From NCBI GenBank assembly GCA_947564305.1, contig CANOBT010000131.1, positions 1 to 15,143 of the forward strand: 15,143 nucleotides of DNA. The letters run 5' to 3'. The notes under the pieces are model-generated. The model saw only the letters and a list, made by a program, of their open reading frames with translations, ran no database searches and had not been told where the DNA came from. Source of the stretch: an uncultured Lachnospiraceae bacterium. Its GTDB lineage: Bacteria > Bacillota_A > Clostridia > Lachnospirales > Lachnospiraceae. Position 1 is the first letter of the stretch. Every line of letters starts with the position of its first letter. The translations under genes were made by a program, and so were the position numbers. Shown one piece after another: positions 6,562-14,069 of this stretch.

Positions 6562-7881
6562 TTAAATCCGTGTTTCCACAAAAATCTCATATAATGCACG
6601 GATTGCATTTTTGAAGTCATCATGGCGGACGCCGACAATAATGTTCAACTCACTGGAACCCTGATCGATCATTTTCACATTGATATGAGCATGGGCAAGG
6701 GAAGAGAAAATACGTCCGGCAGTGCCTCGCGTTGCTTTCATGCCTCTCCCTACGACAGCGATTAAGGCCAGGTCTGATTCCAACTCAATGTGGTCCGGAT
6801 GCACGGCTTTATGGATTCCTGCAATCACCTGCTGCTCCTTTTCCTCAAAGACATCTTTATGCACAAAGATGGTCATCGTATCAATTCCTGATGGCATATG
6901 TTCAATGGAAATCTCATTTTCTTCAAAGACTTGCAGCACTTTTCGGCAGAATCCAACTTCGGAATTCATCATGGCTTTTTCAATGGTAATCGAAACGAAA
7001 CCATCTGTTCCCGCGATTCCGGTCACTGTATATCTTGGCTGACGGCAGGTCCCTTCTACGATCAGGGTTCCCTTGTCTTCCGGCTGATTCGTATTACGAA
7101 TATTAATGGGAATTCCAGCCTTTCTTACTGGGAAAATGGCATCCTCATGGAGCACACTTGCACCCATATAAGAAAGCTCACGGAGTTCTTTATAAGTGAT
7201 GGTCTCGATGGCCTTCGGATTTTGGACAATCCTGGGGTCTGCAATCAAAAATCCGGATACATCCGTCCAATTTTCATACAGATCAGCTTGGACTGCTAAT
7301 GCAACCAGAGAACCAGTAATATCAGAACCGCCCCTGGAAAATGTGACAATTGTCCCATCCTCCATTGCACCATAAAATCCTGGAATTACTGCGCCTGTAG
7401 ATTCTGTCAGTCTTGCAGCAATCAGCTCATTGGTAGTCTCCTCGTCAAAGGTTCGATCTTCATGGAAACGGACCACTTCTGCTGCATCAATGAATTCAAA
7501 TCCAAGATAGGCTGCCATGATTTTTCCGTTTAAATATTCTCCTCTTGATGCTGCATAATCCCGGCCAATTTTTTTTCCGAAATTTTCCCCTATCATTTGA
7601 AATTCATTTTCCAGTGAAATGGAAAGCTTCAACCCGTCAATAATTTCCTGATAGCGGGTCTTGATCGCATCCATCTGCTCTGTAAAGTTCTTTTCACGGA
7701 TTGCAGCGCCATAACAGCTATAGAGCATATCTGTCACCTTTGTATCATTTGAAAAACGTTTTCCAGGTGCAGAGGGTACTACATAAATCCTAGTTTTGTC
7801 CGCACGGATAATCCTTGCGGCTTTTTTAAATTGCTCTGCACTTGCTAGAGAGCTTCCCCCAAATTTCACTACTTTCTTCAT
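6562..7881 (-). CDS. Aspartate kinase (monofunctional, C-terminal ACT domains)
   Basis: The enzyme phosphorylates aspartate, the first step to lysine, threonine, methionine and diaminopimelate. In 439 residues the kinase domain runs from VVKFGGSSLA (residues 4-13) through SRGGSDITGS (182-191) and NWTDVSGF (204-211). The C-terminal part (about 310-439) holds two ACT regulatory domains, ending with MIDQGSSELNIIVGV, so allosteric inhibition by end-product amino acids is expected. The gene has its own promoter and GGAGG nine bases before the ATG. The 100-base upstream gap is too short to hold a lysine riboswitch. It lies between rng/ybaK and rplU, where relatives usually have no such gene. Which isozyme it is (lysine- or threonine-sensitive) cannot be told. 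Confidence 0.93.
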   Translation of the reverse strand: MKKVVKFGGSSLASAEQFKKAARIIRADKTRIYVVPSAPGKRFSNDTKVTDMLYSCYGAAIREKNFTEQMDAIKTRYQEIIDGLKLSISLENEFQMIGENFGKKIGRDYAASRGEYLNGKIMAAYLGFEFIDAAEVVRFHEDRTFDEETTNELIAARLTESTGAVIPGFYGAMEDGTIVTFSRGGSDITGSLVALAVQADLYENWTDVSGFLIADPRIVQNPKAIETITYKELRELSYMGASVLHEDAIFPVRKAGIPINIRNTNQPEDKGTLIVEGTCRQPRYTVTGIAGTDGFVSITIEKAMMNSEVGFCRKVLQVFEENEISIEHMPSGIDTMTIFVHKDVFEEKEQQVIAGIHKAVHPDHIELESDLALIAVVGRGMKATRGTAGRIFSSLAHAHINVKMIDQGSSELNIIVGVRHDDFKNAIRALYEIFVETRI

Positions 7882-7944
7882 TCCTGGTTTCCTCCATGTA
7901 CATATATGTCAACTTTGTATTTTATCATGACACAACCGGTTTCT

Positions 7945-7973
7945 ATTATAACGCTTCCGTAATAGGTTGTAAA
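7945..7973 (-). promoter_or_regulatory. Aspartate kinase promoter
   Basis: On the minus strand TTTACA (7968-7973) and TATAAT (7945-7950) are separated by 17 bases, with a predicted start near 7938 and a leader of about 57 bases. I saw no terminator between ybaK and this promoter, so readthrough from upstream is possible. Confidence 0.75.
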
Positions 7974-7982
7974 TCAATTTTT

Positions 7983-8468
7983 TTAGGAATGAAAGGTTAT
8001 ATCCGCATATTTTGCGTCAGACACCATTCTTAAATCCTCAGGTTTCAGACAAAGCTGCATACCAATCTTGCCGCCGCTGACATATATCTGACCCAATTTT
8101 TTTGCACTTTCATCAATGACAGTTGGAAATTTTTTCTTCATTCCAATGGCTGTACAACCTCCTCGTACATATCCGGTGACATTTGTAATCTCTTTTACAG
8201 GTATCATTTCCACAGACTTCTCTCCTATTGCCTTTGCTGCTTTCTTCAAGTCCAGCTCGGCTTCAATGGGGATAACAAATACATAATAGCCACCGCTTTT
8301 TCCAATCGTTACAAGTGTTTTGTATACTAATTCATGTGGCAGTCCGGTTTTATCCGCAGTGGAGATACCATCTACAAACTTGTCACATTCATAGGTTAGA
8401 TATTCATAAACAACTTTTTGCTTATCCAATATTCTCATGGCATTTGTTTTTAATTCTTTTTTACTCAT
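7983..8468 (-). CDS. ybaK: YbaK/EbsC family Cys-tRNA(Pro) deacylase
   Basis: The 161-residue protein matches the YbaK editing-domain family, which removes cysteine mischarged on tRNA(Pro). Conserved features are Lys50 in VYKTLV, the YVFVIPIEAELDLKKAA strand-helix, and the loop GYVRGGCTAIGMKKK (about 99-113), followed by VYVSGG-like and LCLKPEDL segments. I chose the ATG at 8466-8468. AAGGG lies six bases before it, and it overlaps the rng stop as ATGAGTAA. An upstream in-frame start at 8498 would add ten residues without a ribosome binding site. Substrate specificity (Cys-tRNA-Pro versus another YbaK-superfamily editing task) is inferred from family resemblance. Confidence 0.9.
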   Translation of the reverse strand: MSKKELKTNAMRILDKQKVVYEYLTYECDKFVDGISTADKTGLPHELVYKTLVTIGKSGGYYVFVIPIEAELDLKKAAKAIGEKSVEMIPVKEITNVTGYVRGGCTAIGMKKKFPTVIDESAKKLGQIYVSGGKIGMQLCLKPEDLRMVSDAKYADITFHS

Positions 8469-9672
8469 GCTCATCCCTTCTGTTCTTCCAGTATTCATGC
8501 AATGGCTTCCGCAATTTTTTTCTCGTGATTTCCACGAGCTGCAATCCCGTTACATCTACAAGGGTGGTCTGTATAGGGTCCATGGAAAGAAGCTTTCGGA
8601 ATTCTGTCAAAAGTTTTTGAGTCTCTTCTGCTTTTTCCAGATTTATAAAATCCACGATTATGATTCCGGACAGATTTCGAAGCCGAATCTGCTTTGCAAT
8701 TTCTCTTGCGGCCTCCAGGTTCATTCGCAGGAAATCATCAGCTTTCTGTTTTTTAGAAACACATTTTCCGGAGTTTACGTCAATGACAGTGAGTGCCTCC
8801 GTAGGCTGTATGATAAGGTAGCCGCCATGCTTCAACCAGACATGTTCTCTCAAAGCATGTTCCAAAACCGTTTCCGTGCTGTAGAGTTTGGCAAGCGAGA
8901 GAGAAGAATTTTCATAATAATGAAGTTTTCCCACAAACTCAGGCTGCTCCCTTTGGGAATATTCTAGAATCTCTTCATATAGTGTATGGTCTTCTACTAA
9001 AATTTCAGAAAGCCCTTCTGTATATACATTTTTTAAATCTGTAAGATAAGGTTTGGCCGCTGCATACAGACAGGAATAGCATGTCCGGGAGGATGCCATT
9101 TTTCTTAATTGGAAAAAATGTTCTTTCAACTGCGTAATTTCTTGCAGTACTACATCTATCGACACTTCCTTGGCATTTGTCCGCACGATGAGTCCGTAGT
9201 CATCACTTTTTAGGTCCTGCATTTTTTCTTTATAACTTTCACGCAGAGCCTTCGGAAGCTTTGATGATACACCGATTCTTGTATTGCCGGAAGTTAGGAC
9301 GGCATAGCGTCCGGTCAAGCTGATATTGCTGCTGACTGTCGGTGCCTTTGTTTTCACCGCTTCCCGACTAATCTGGACTAACAGTTCATCTCCGATACAA
9401 AGCGGCTTTTTTCCGGCTTTAGCTGTAAAGATAGCATGTGCAGCCTGACTCATATCATAATAGCAGTTGATTCCGCCGATATCTACAAATGCAGCACCGA
9501 TATTTGCAACAATATTCTGTACCTTTCCAATATAAATATTGCCCAGCATTGCCTGTGGGCCATTTGATTCTATGCGAAGAGGACTTGGATGTATCTCCAC
9601 AATCTCATCATCCTCGATAAGATAGGTCCACACACATTCCTCCTCTTTCAGAATCAGAAGCTTTCTAATCAT
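8461..9672 (-). CDS. rng: Ribonuclease E/G family protein without the zinc-link
   Basis: RNase E/G enzymes cut single-stranded RNA in mRNA decay and rRNA maturation. The protein shows the S1-like N-terminal part (about residues 30-120, with GNIYIGKVQNIVANIGAAFVDIG spread over about 44-66), the RNase H-like segments, and the catalytic DNase-I-like region with Asp298 and Asn300 in VIDVNSGK and Asp341 in IIIVDFI. It ends soon after LVEITRKKLRKPL, so the CPxC zinc-link and the small C-terminal domain of E. coli RNase G/E are missing; total length is about 403. The ATG at 9670-9672 overlaps the DUF2344 stop as ATGATTAG; a GTG nine bases upstream is an alternative. Neither has a strong ribosome binding site, suggesting coupled translation. 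Confidence 0.9.
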   Translation of the reverse strand: MIRKLLILKEEECVWTYLIEDDEIVEIHPSPLRIESNGPQAMLGNIYIGKVQNIVANIGAAFVDIGGINCYYDMSQAAHAIFTAKAGKKPLCIGDELLVQISREAVKTKAPTVSSNISLTGRYAVLTSGNTRIGVSSKLPKALRESYKEKMQDLKSDDYGLIVRTNAKEVSIDVVLQEITQLKEHFFQLRKMASSRTCYSCLYAAAKPYLTDLKNVYTEGLSEILVEDHTLYEEILEYSQREQPEFVGKLHYYENSSLSLAKLYSTETVLEHALREHVWLKHGGYLIIQPTEALTVIDVNSGKCVSKKQKADDFLRMNLEAAREIAKQIRLRNLSGIIIVDFINLEKAEETQKLLTEFRKLLSMDPIQTTLVDVTGLQLVEITRKKLRKPLHEYWKNRRDEHE

Positions 9673-10411
9673 GGATTTCACTACTTTCTATATTCTTGCC
9701 TAAGGCTTCCAGTGATATAAGGTTTCGTGTACTCTTCCTTTTTTCGTCATTCGGCGCCAAGTCTGCATACATTTCTAAGCGGTGCCATGTATAGGAAATA
9801 TTTTTTTCCTCTATTTTTGCAAAATGGCAGAATGCAGACATTACAAGCTCTGGCTTTAGATTTTTTACGCTGCCGGCTGCAAGCTTCATATAGATACCAT
9901 TTTCCTGTAAATCGAACTGATAGATGAGAGGACGGATATCTACTTCCTGTTCACTGCGTTTCGTCTGCTTTAGAACGATAATCTGGGATTGCTCTAAAAA
10001 GGATGTAAACGTAGATTTATATTTTTTTAAACAATCCGGTTCCCCGTCTATTTCCATTCCTACAAGATAATCTGCAGCGGCCACGATTGCCATTCCGGTC
10101 ATCTTTTTTTCTTCTGCAATCTGTCGAAAACTGAGGACTTCAATCCCTTCCACTGTGACTGCATTCATCCTGCGTACAGCCTCTTCACTGGAAATGCTTT
10201 TTGTCAGTTCAATATCAAAATACTCCCCATCACTGGTAAGGCCGATTCCCAGTGGACTTGCGAAGGACATAATCATGTGTGGGCTGTAACCGGATGTAAA
10301 TGCAATCGGAATCTGGGCCCTGCGCATGACTTTCTGGAAAAAGCGCATGACATCCAAATGTCCGATAAAACGAAGGGCACCATATTTTCTGAATTTAATT
10401 CTTGCCTTCAT
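9665..10411 (-). CDS. DUF2344 protein (TIGR03936, radical SAM-linked)
   Basis: The 248-residue protein begins MKARIKFRKYGALRFIGHLD and contains SGYSPHMIMSFASPLGIGL (about residues 40-58), both hallmarks of the TIGR03936/DUF2344 family. The family is almost always encoded next to, or fused to, the TIGR03960 radical SAM protein, as here. Its molecular function is not established; proximity to rng and ribosomal protein genes suggests RNA or ribosome modification, which is inference. The ATG at 10409-10411 has GGAGGAGGTG four bases upstream. The start lies inside the last codons of the upstream gene (17-base overlap) and the stop overlaps rng, so the three genes are translated as one unit. A longer frame beginning ten codons upstream is less likely. 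Confidence 0.9.
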   Translation of the reverse strand: MKARIKFRKYGALRFIGHLDVMRFFQKVMRRAQIPIAFTSGYSPHMIMSFASPLGIGLTSDGEYFDIELTKSISSEEAVRRMNAVTVEGIEVLSFRQIAEEKKMTGMAIVAAADYLVGMEIDGEPDCLKKYKSTFTSFLEQSQIIVLKQTKRSEQEVDIRPLIYQFDLQENGIYMKLAAGSVKNLKPELVMSAFCHFAKIEEKNISYTWHRLEMYADLAPNDEKRKSTRNLISLEALGKNIESSEIHD

Positions 10412-12260
10412 AACACACACCTCCTCCAAACACTGCTGCACCGCAGCCGGAACAATGCTGTCTGCAATTTGGAGTCACAGTTCCTTCCATAGCGCGGTTC
10501 CATTCTCTACAGAGAAAGTCTTTATTGACACCAATCTCGATGAAATCCCAAGGGAAGAGTTCCTCTAGCTGACGTTCGCGTAAAGTATAGAAATCAGGAT
10601 TAATTCCTGTATTTTCAAAAGCTTTCATCCAGGGCTCATTATGAAAGGTTTCCGTCCAGGAATCGAACAGGCAGCCTAACCGGTAGGCCTCCTCCAAAAC
10701 AGCCCCCACTCTTCTATCACCCCGTGCAAATACCCCTTCTAAAACAGTGACTTCGGCATCATGCCAGTTATATTTCAGGCTTTTTCGATTAAGCTGTTCT
10801 GAAAATGCATGTTTTACAACCGATGCACGCCGCACATATTCTTCTGCTGTACACATAGACGCCCACTGAAACGGCGTAAATGGTTTCGGTACAAAGAATG
10901 AGGTGCTTGCTGTAATTTGACATTTTCCCTGACGGCGGTCCTTAGGAATCTCATAGTATTTTCGCGCTACTCTGTCAGACAGAACAGCAATTTCCTTCAT
11001 ATCCATCTCTTCTTCTGTGGGCAGTCCTAGCATGAAATAAAGTTTGACTTTTGACCAGCCACCTTCAAATGCCTGTCCTGCGCCATCCAGAATATCCTCT
11101 TCGGTCAGTCCTTTGTTGATGACATCCCGCATTCGCTGTGAGCCTGCTTCAGGGGCAAATGTGAGACTGCTCTTGCGGATATCCTGGACTTTTTGCATGG
11201 CCTCCAGAGAAAATGCATCAATCCGAAGGGATGGTAGAGAAATGTTGATGCCCCTCCCCTGGAATTCTTCAATTAAAAAGTTGATTAGTTCTTGGAGCTT
11301 GGAATAATCGCTGGAGCTTAGAGAGCTTAAACAGATTTCTTCGTGTCCGGTATTCTCCAACATGGCTTTTGCATATTCTTTTAAAATTTCCACATCCCGT
11401 TCCCTGGTAGGACGGTAAAGCATCCCGGCCTGACAGAATCGGCAGCCACGGATGCATCCCCGCTGGATTTCCAGTACCACACGGTCCTGTGCTGCCTTTA
11501 TATAAGGAACTACCGGAGATAAAGGATATACGGCATTGTCCATATTTACGACAACTTGTTTTTTGACCTTTGCAGGGGCATGTGGATTGATGGCATGAAA
11601 TGAAGACAGGGTTCCGTCTTCGTGATATTTGGGCTCATAGAACTGAGGCACATAGATGCCTTCTATCCCTGCTGCACGTTCCAGGAATTCCAGACGGCTT
11701 CTTCCATCCAGCTTGTACTGCTTATATACATCCAACAGTTCATCATAAACGGTCTCACCCTCTCCGATATAAAACAAGTCAAAAAAATCTGCCAAAGGCT
11801 CCGGGTTATAGGCACAAGGACCGCCGCCGATGACAATGGGGTCTCTGTCTGTTCGCTCTTTGCTGTGCATAGGAATCTGGCTTAAATCCAAAATCTGCAG
11901 AATATTGGTGTAGCACATCTCATACTGCAGGGTAATGCCAAGGAAATCAAAGTTCCTGACCGGTTCCTGGGATTCCAGTGCAAATAGTGGAATTTTCCGT
12001 TCACGCAGGACCTTATCCATATCTACCCAAGGAGAATAAACACGTTCACACCATACGTCCTCTCTGCGGTTGAACATATCGTAAAGAATCTGAAGACCAA
12101 GATGGGACATCCCAATCTCGTATACGTCCGGAAAACACATGGCGAAGCGGATATCTATCTTTTCAGGGTCTTTCATTACACTATTGACCTCTCCGCCGAT
12201 ATAACGGGCCGGTTTCTCGATATTTAGTAATATTTCATCAGCTAAAGCTAGTTTTCTCAT
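10395..12260 (-). CDS. TIGR03960 family radical SAM protein
   Basis: The 621-residue protein has an N-terminal region resembling a cobalamin-binding fold (MCFPDVYEIGMSHLGLQ, about residues 41-57, and GGGPCAYNPEPL near 145-156). A radical SAM barrel follows with the 4Fe-4S cluster motif C269-x3-C273-x2-C276 in RGCIRGCRFCQAG. A second C-x3-C-x2-C pattern (Cys599, Cys603, Cys606) lies near the C-terminus, followed by Cys616; it could hold another metal cluster. The reaction and substrate of the family are unknown. It heads the unit with DUF2344 and rng. The ATG at 12258-12260 has AAAGGA about five bases upstream. I found no convincing promoter in the AT-rich stretch before it. Confidence 0.92.
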   Translation of the reverse strand: MRKLALADEILLNIEKPARYIGGEVNSVMKDPEKIDIRFAMCFPDVYEIGMSHLGLQILYDMFNRREDVWCERVYSPWVDMDKVLRERKIPLFALESQEPVRNFDFLGITLQYEMCYTNILQILDLSQIPMHSKERTDRDPIVIGGGPCAYNPEPLADFFDLFYIGEGETVYDELLDVYKQYKLDGRSRLEFLERAAGIEGIYVPQFYEPKYHEDGTLSSFHAINPHAPAKVKKQVVVNMDNAVYPLSPVVPYIKAAQDRVVLEIQRGCIRGCRFCQAGMLYRPTRERDVEILKEYAKAMLENTGHEEICLSSLSSSDYSKLQELINFLIEEFQGRGINISLPSLRIDAFSLEAMQKVQDIRKSSLTFAPEAGSQRMRDVINKGLTEEDILDGAGQAFEGGWSKVKLYFMLGLPTEEEMDMKEIAVLSDRVARKYYEIPKDRRQGKCQITASTSFFVPKPFTPFQWASMCTAEEYVRRASVVKHAFSEQLNRKSLKYNWHDAEVTVLEGVFARGDRRVGAVLEEAYRLGCLFDSWTETFHNEPWMKAFENTGINPDFYTLRERQLEELFPWDFIEIGVNKDFLCREWNRAMEGTVTPNCRQHCSGCGAAVFGGGVCYEGKN

Positions 12261-12529
12261 GGTATTCCTTTCTGTTTTTGTATATATTTGACAAATTTCT
12301 GTGGCACGATTTTGTGGTTATATTTCTGAAAATCTGTTAGCTTTACAACCTGATATCATGCATAATTATTCGGGATTATACAATATTATCCAGTATTACT
12401 TTTGAATATAATCTCCGTTTGCTAAATCTCAATTGTCAATATTATATACATTTTAGGGGAGAACTTCAAGAAGATATCCTTCATCTATAGGGATAATTTC
12501 AATTTCTTTTTCTCCAGGAAGTATTTCAT
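12261..12529. other. AT-rich intergenic stretch without an intact gene
   Basis: Hand counts of 60-base rows give about 35% GC at 12301, 25% at 12361 and 30% at 12421, against about 50% in a row inside the radical SAM gene (11461). No RNA gene, strong promoter pair or long inverted repeat is visible. From about 12456 the plus strand shows short pieces in different frames, such as GELQEDILHL followed by a stop, that resemble the missing N-terminus of the HigA-like gene downstream. Confidence 0.5.
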
Positions 12530-12754
12530 GTGCAAAAGCAAATGCTTCACGTACCGGTATCAAGGATTCAGGACATTTTACATGATAGACGAAAAATTAC
12601 TGCTGATACGTCATTGAGGCTCGCAAAATTTTTTGGAGTGTCCGATAAATATTTTCTTGATATTCAAGATGATATTGATATCAGGAATACAAAAATGCAA
12701 ATCATGGAAGAAATTAATGCGATTTCAGCATATAAACATGTACAGATTGGATAA
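12530..12754 (+). CDS. HigA-family antitoxin, N-terminally truncated (probable relic)
   Basis: Of a normal HigA-type antitoxin (about 95-105 residues) only the last 74 remain in one frame: VPVSRIQDILHDRRKITADT, RLAKFFGVSDKYFLDIQDDIDI and a complete C-terminus. The recognition helix and following helices are present; helix 1 and most of helix 2 of the helix-turn-helix are missing. Upstream, an out-of-frame GSISCAK and further up GELQEDILHL look like remains of the GE-L-EDFL...GIS..LAK part, broken by small indels and a stop. The remaining frame begins GTG with AGGAAG eight bases before it, so a shortened protein could still be made. No HigB toxin gene is next to it. It is the only plus-strand gene in the right half of the window. 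Family call sure, functionality doubtful. Confidence 0.65.
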   Translation: MQKQMLHVPVSRIQDILHDRRKITADTSLRLAKFFGVSDKYFLDIQDDIDIRNTKMQIMEEINAISAYKHVQIG

Positions 12755-12792
12755 ATTGGAAATTATGTTTTAACAGGATTTATATGACCATC

Positions 12793-12835
12793 AAGAAGGC
12801 ATTGACAGAAAATATTCGCTAATACCTTCTTTTTA
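12793..12835 (+). terminator. Possible terminator after the HigA relic
   Basis: AAGAAGG (12793-12799) pairs with CCTTCTT (12825-12831), with an inner ATT/AAT, and runs into a short T stretch. The loop is long (about 17-25 bases) and the stem weak, so this is tentative. It lies about 40 bases after the HigA-like stop. Confidence 0.35.
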
Positions 12836-12875
12836 TACCTCGTTATACAGAAAAAACTGACAGTAGCAAGCTTTT

Positions 12876-13226
12876 TTATATTATTTGTCTGCTTCTGATT
12901 CCCTGGTCAACCGCTACCTGAAGGGAATTTTGATATGCATTTTCTAAGAGCTTCGCTTCACCGCTCTTCCCGTCAATCCAGATTGGCCCTACCGTATGGA
13001 TGACATATCTGCAGGGCAGATTATAAGCACCCGTCAGCTTTGCCTCCCCGGTTTTACAGCCATGAAGCAATCTACATTCCTCCAGAAGCTTTGGACCGGC
13101 AGCACGGTGGATTGCTCCATCCACGCCCCCGCCGCCAAGCAGGCTGTTATTGGCCGCATTTACGATTGCCTCCAGATCGTCTACTTTTGTAATATCTCCC
13201 TGAACCGTTTGGATTCTATATCCCAT
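12876..13226 (-). pseudogene. Macro-domain protein, C-terminally truncated
   Basis: The first 116 residues are a good macro domain (ADP-ribose binding; relatives remove O-acetyl groups or ADP-ribose). GDIT is at residues 10-13, [20 protein letters not shown] at 21-40 carries the ribose-binding NAAN and glycine loop, and [10 protein letters not shown] lies at about 74-83. Complete proteins have about 165-180 residues. This frame stops just after the helix ending DQGIRS, before the phosphate-binding loop normally of the form FPAISTGVYGYP. No remains of that part are visible past the stop, which points to a deletion junction near 12890 rather than a point mutation. The start is sound: GGAGG overlaps the upstream stop, seven bases before the ATG. 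It is probably non-functional. Confidence 0.8.
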
Positions 13227-13237
13227 GTTTTTTCCTC

Positions 13238-13468
13238 CTATTTTTCATAACCGCAGCCAGCTCTCTGAATCCGATTATCCGCCTTTACATACCTGGCGTT
13301 GAATTCCATATTGATCTGGCGAAGTTCCTTTTTACCGTCAATGTAATCCTGATACATTTCAGCCAGACCTGCCATGCATCCGTCACAAGACGCATCAATG
13401 TTGCCAAGAGAATCCGCCACAATCTTCTCCCGTTCTTCCTTTGTTGTCTCTGAAATCAAATATCCCAT
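13238..13468 (-). CDS. Hypothetical 76-residue cysteine-containing protein
   Basis: I do not recognise this family with certainty. The protein starts [20 protein letters not shown] and has a Cys28-x2-Cys31 pair in SCDGCMAG, a charged helical middle ([18 protein letters not shown]), and a third cysteine, Cys72, in GCGYEK. The CxxC could bind a metal or be redox-active. There is no signal peptide or membrane segment. It starts 2 bases after the methyltransferase stop, with GAGGTGGG upstream, and its own stop lies 11 bases before the macro-domain start, so it is cotranscribed with both. A real gene is likely given its ribosome binding site and tight packing. Confidence 0.75.
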   Translation of the reverse strand: MGYLISETTKEEREKIVADSLGNIDASCDGCMAGLAEMYQDYIDGKKELRQINMEFNARYVKADNRIQRAGCGYEK

Positions 13469-13470
13469 TT

Positions 13471-14067
13471 CTATCCCACCTCAAATATTAAAATTCTCTC
13501 CCGCGGATCATTCCCAGGGAATAAATCCCGGCAGTCTATCTCATCTACGAATGCCAATACTTCATGCGTCATCAGATAACCGATATATTCATCTGATGGA
13601 TAATAGAAAAACAGCAGAAGCTCCCGCTGATTTTCATAATAAGAATCCATGATTTTTGCCAGAACGGTTTTCAATATCTCTGCTGAAAACGGATTGAAAA
13701 AATAAAATCTGTCCGCATCTATCGGAACAGGATATTGTTCTGCGTTTTCCATCACAAGACTGGTTCTTTTTCCGGAAACCGCAGTCAGGTGATTTTTGAC
13801 AGCGCCGGCATAAATACGCTCATCATATTCAATCCCGATTGCTCTGCATCTGGTCTGGAAGGATAAATAAAAACACACACGGCCTTTTCCTGTCCCATAA
13901 TCAAGAAGCGTGTTCTTCTTCCCAATATATCCGCTATTCGCCAATCTTTCCAGAACACTATATGGGGTTGGTTCGTAAGGATACCGGTTCTGGTCAGAAC
14001 GGGAATCATCCCGCCCGGTTGACTTTATTTTCAACAGCTTGTCCCACTGCTGTTCTTTCTGGATCAT
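13471..14067 (-). CDS. Class I SAM-dependent methyltransferase
   Basis: From the ATG at 14065-14067 the protein has 198 residues. Motif I is LLDYGTGKGR (54-63), the acidic residue at the end of strand 2 is in GIEYDERIY (78-86), and motif IV is FYFFNPFS (121-128), all in a Rossmann-type methyltransferase fold. The N-terminus, with SGRDDS-like and RYPYEPTPYSVLERL segments, is distinctive but I cannot assign a substrate. NPF in motif IV is unlike the NPPY of nucleobase N-methyltransferases. The start lies 2 bases after the stop of the deformylase-like gene; a longer frame reaching 14127 overlaps that gene and is unlikely. Its tight placement between a deformylase-like gene and the CxxC protein suggests a joint, unknown job. 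Confidence 0.85.
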   Translation of the reverse strand: MIQKEQQWDKLLKIKSTGRDDSRSDQNRYPYEPTPYSVLERLANSGYIGKKNTLLDYGTGKGRVCFYLSFQTRCRAIGIEYDERIYAGAVKNHLTAVSGKRTSLVMENAEQYPVPIDADRFYFFNPFSAEILKTVLAKIMDSYYENQRELLLFFYYPSDEYIGYLMTHEVLAFVDEIDCRDLFPGNDPRERILIFEVG

Positions 14068-14069
14068 CA

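Noticed and set aside
7895..7912. A perfect TTGACA on the minus strand close to the aspartate kinase start
   Set aside because: There is no -10 hexamer at the right distance; it would fall on the ribosome binding site or coding region.
7882..7982. Lysine riboswitch before the aspartate kinase gene
   Set aside because: Only 100 bases are available, and the predicted transcript leader is about 57 bases, too short for the lysine aptamer; no fitting stems were seen.
12453..12596. A 47-codon open stretch on the minus strand with a coding-like look (ending LLEVLP then stop)
   Set aside because: It has no ATG, begins just after a stop, and its upstream part is antisense to well-recognised HigA codons, so it is most likely a shadow.
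12840..12875. Terminator after the truncated macro gene on the minus strand
   Set aside because: Short repeats and T runs are present, but no stem of more than a few base pairs lies before a T run in that direction.
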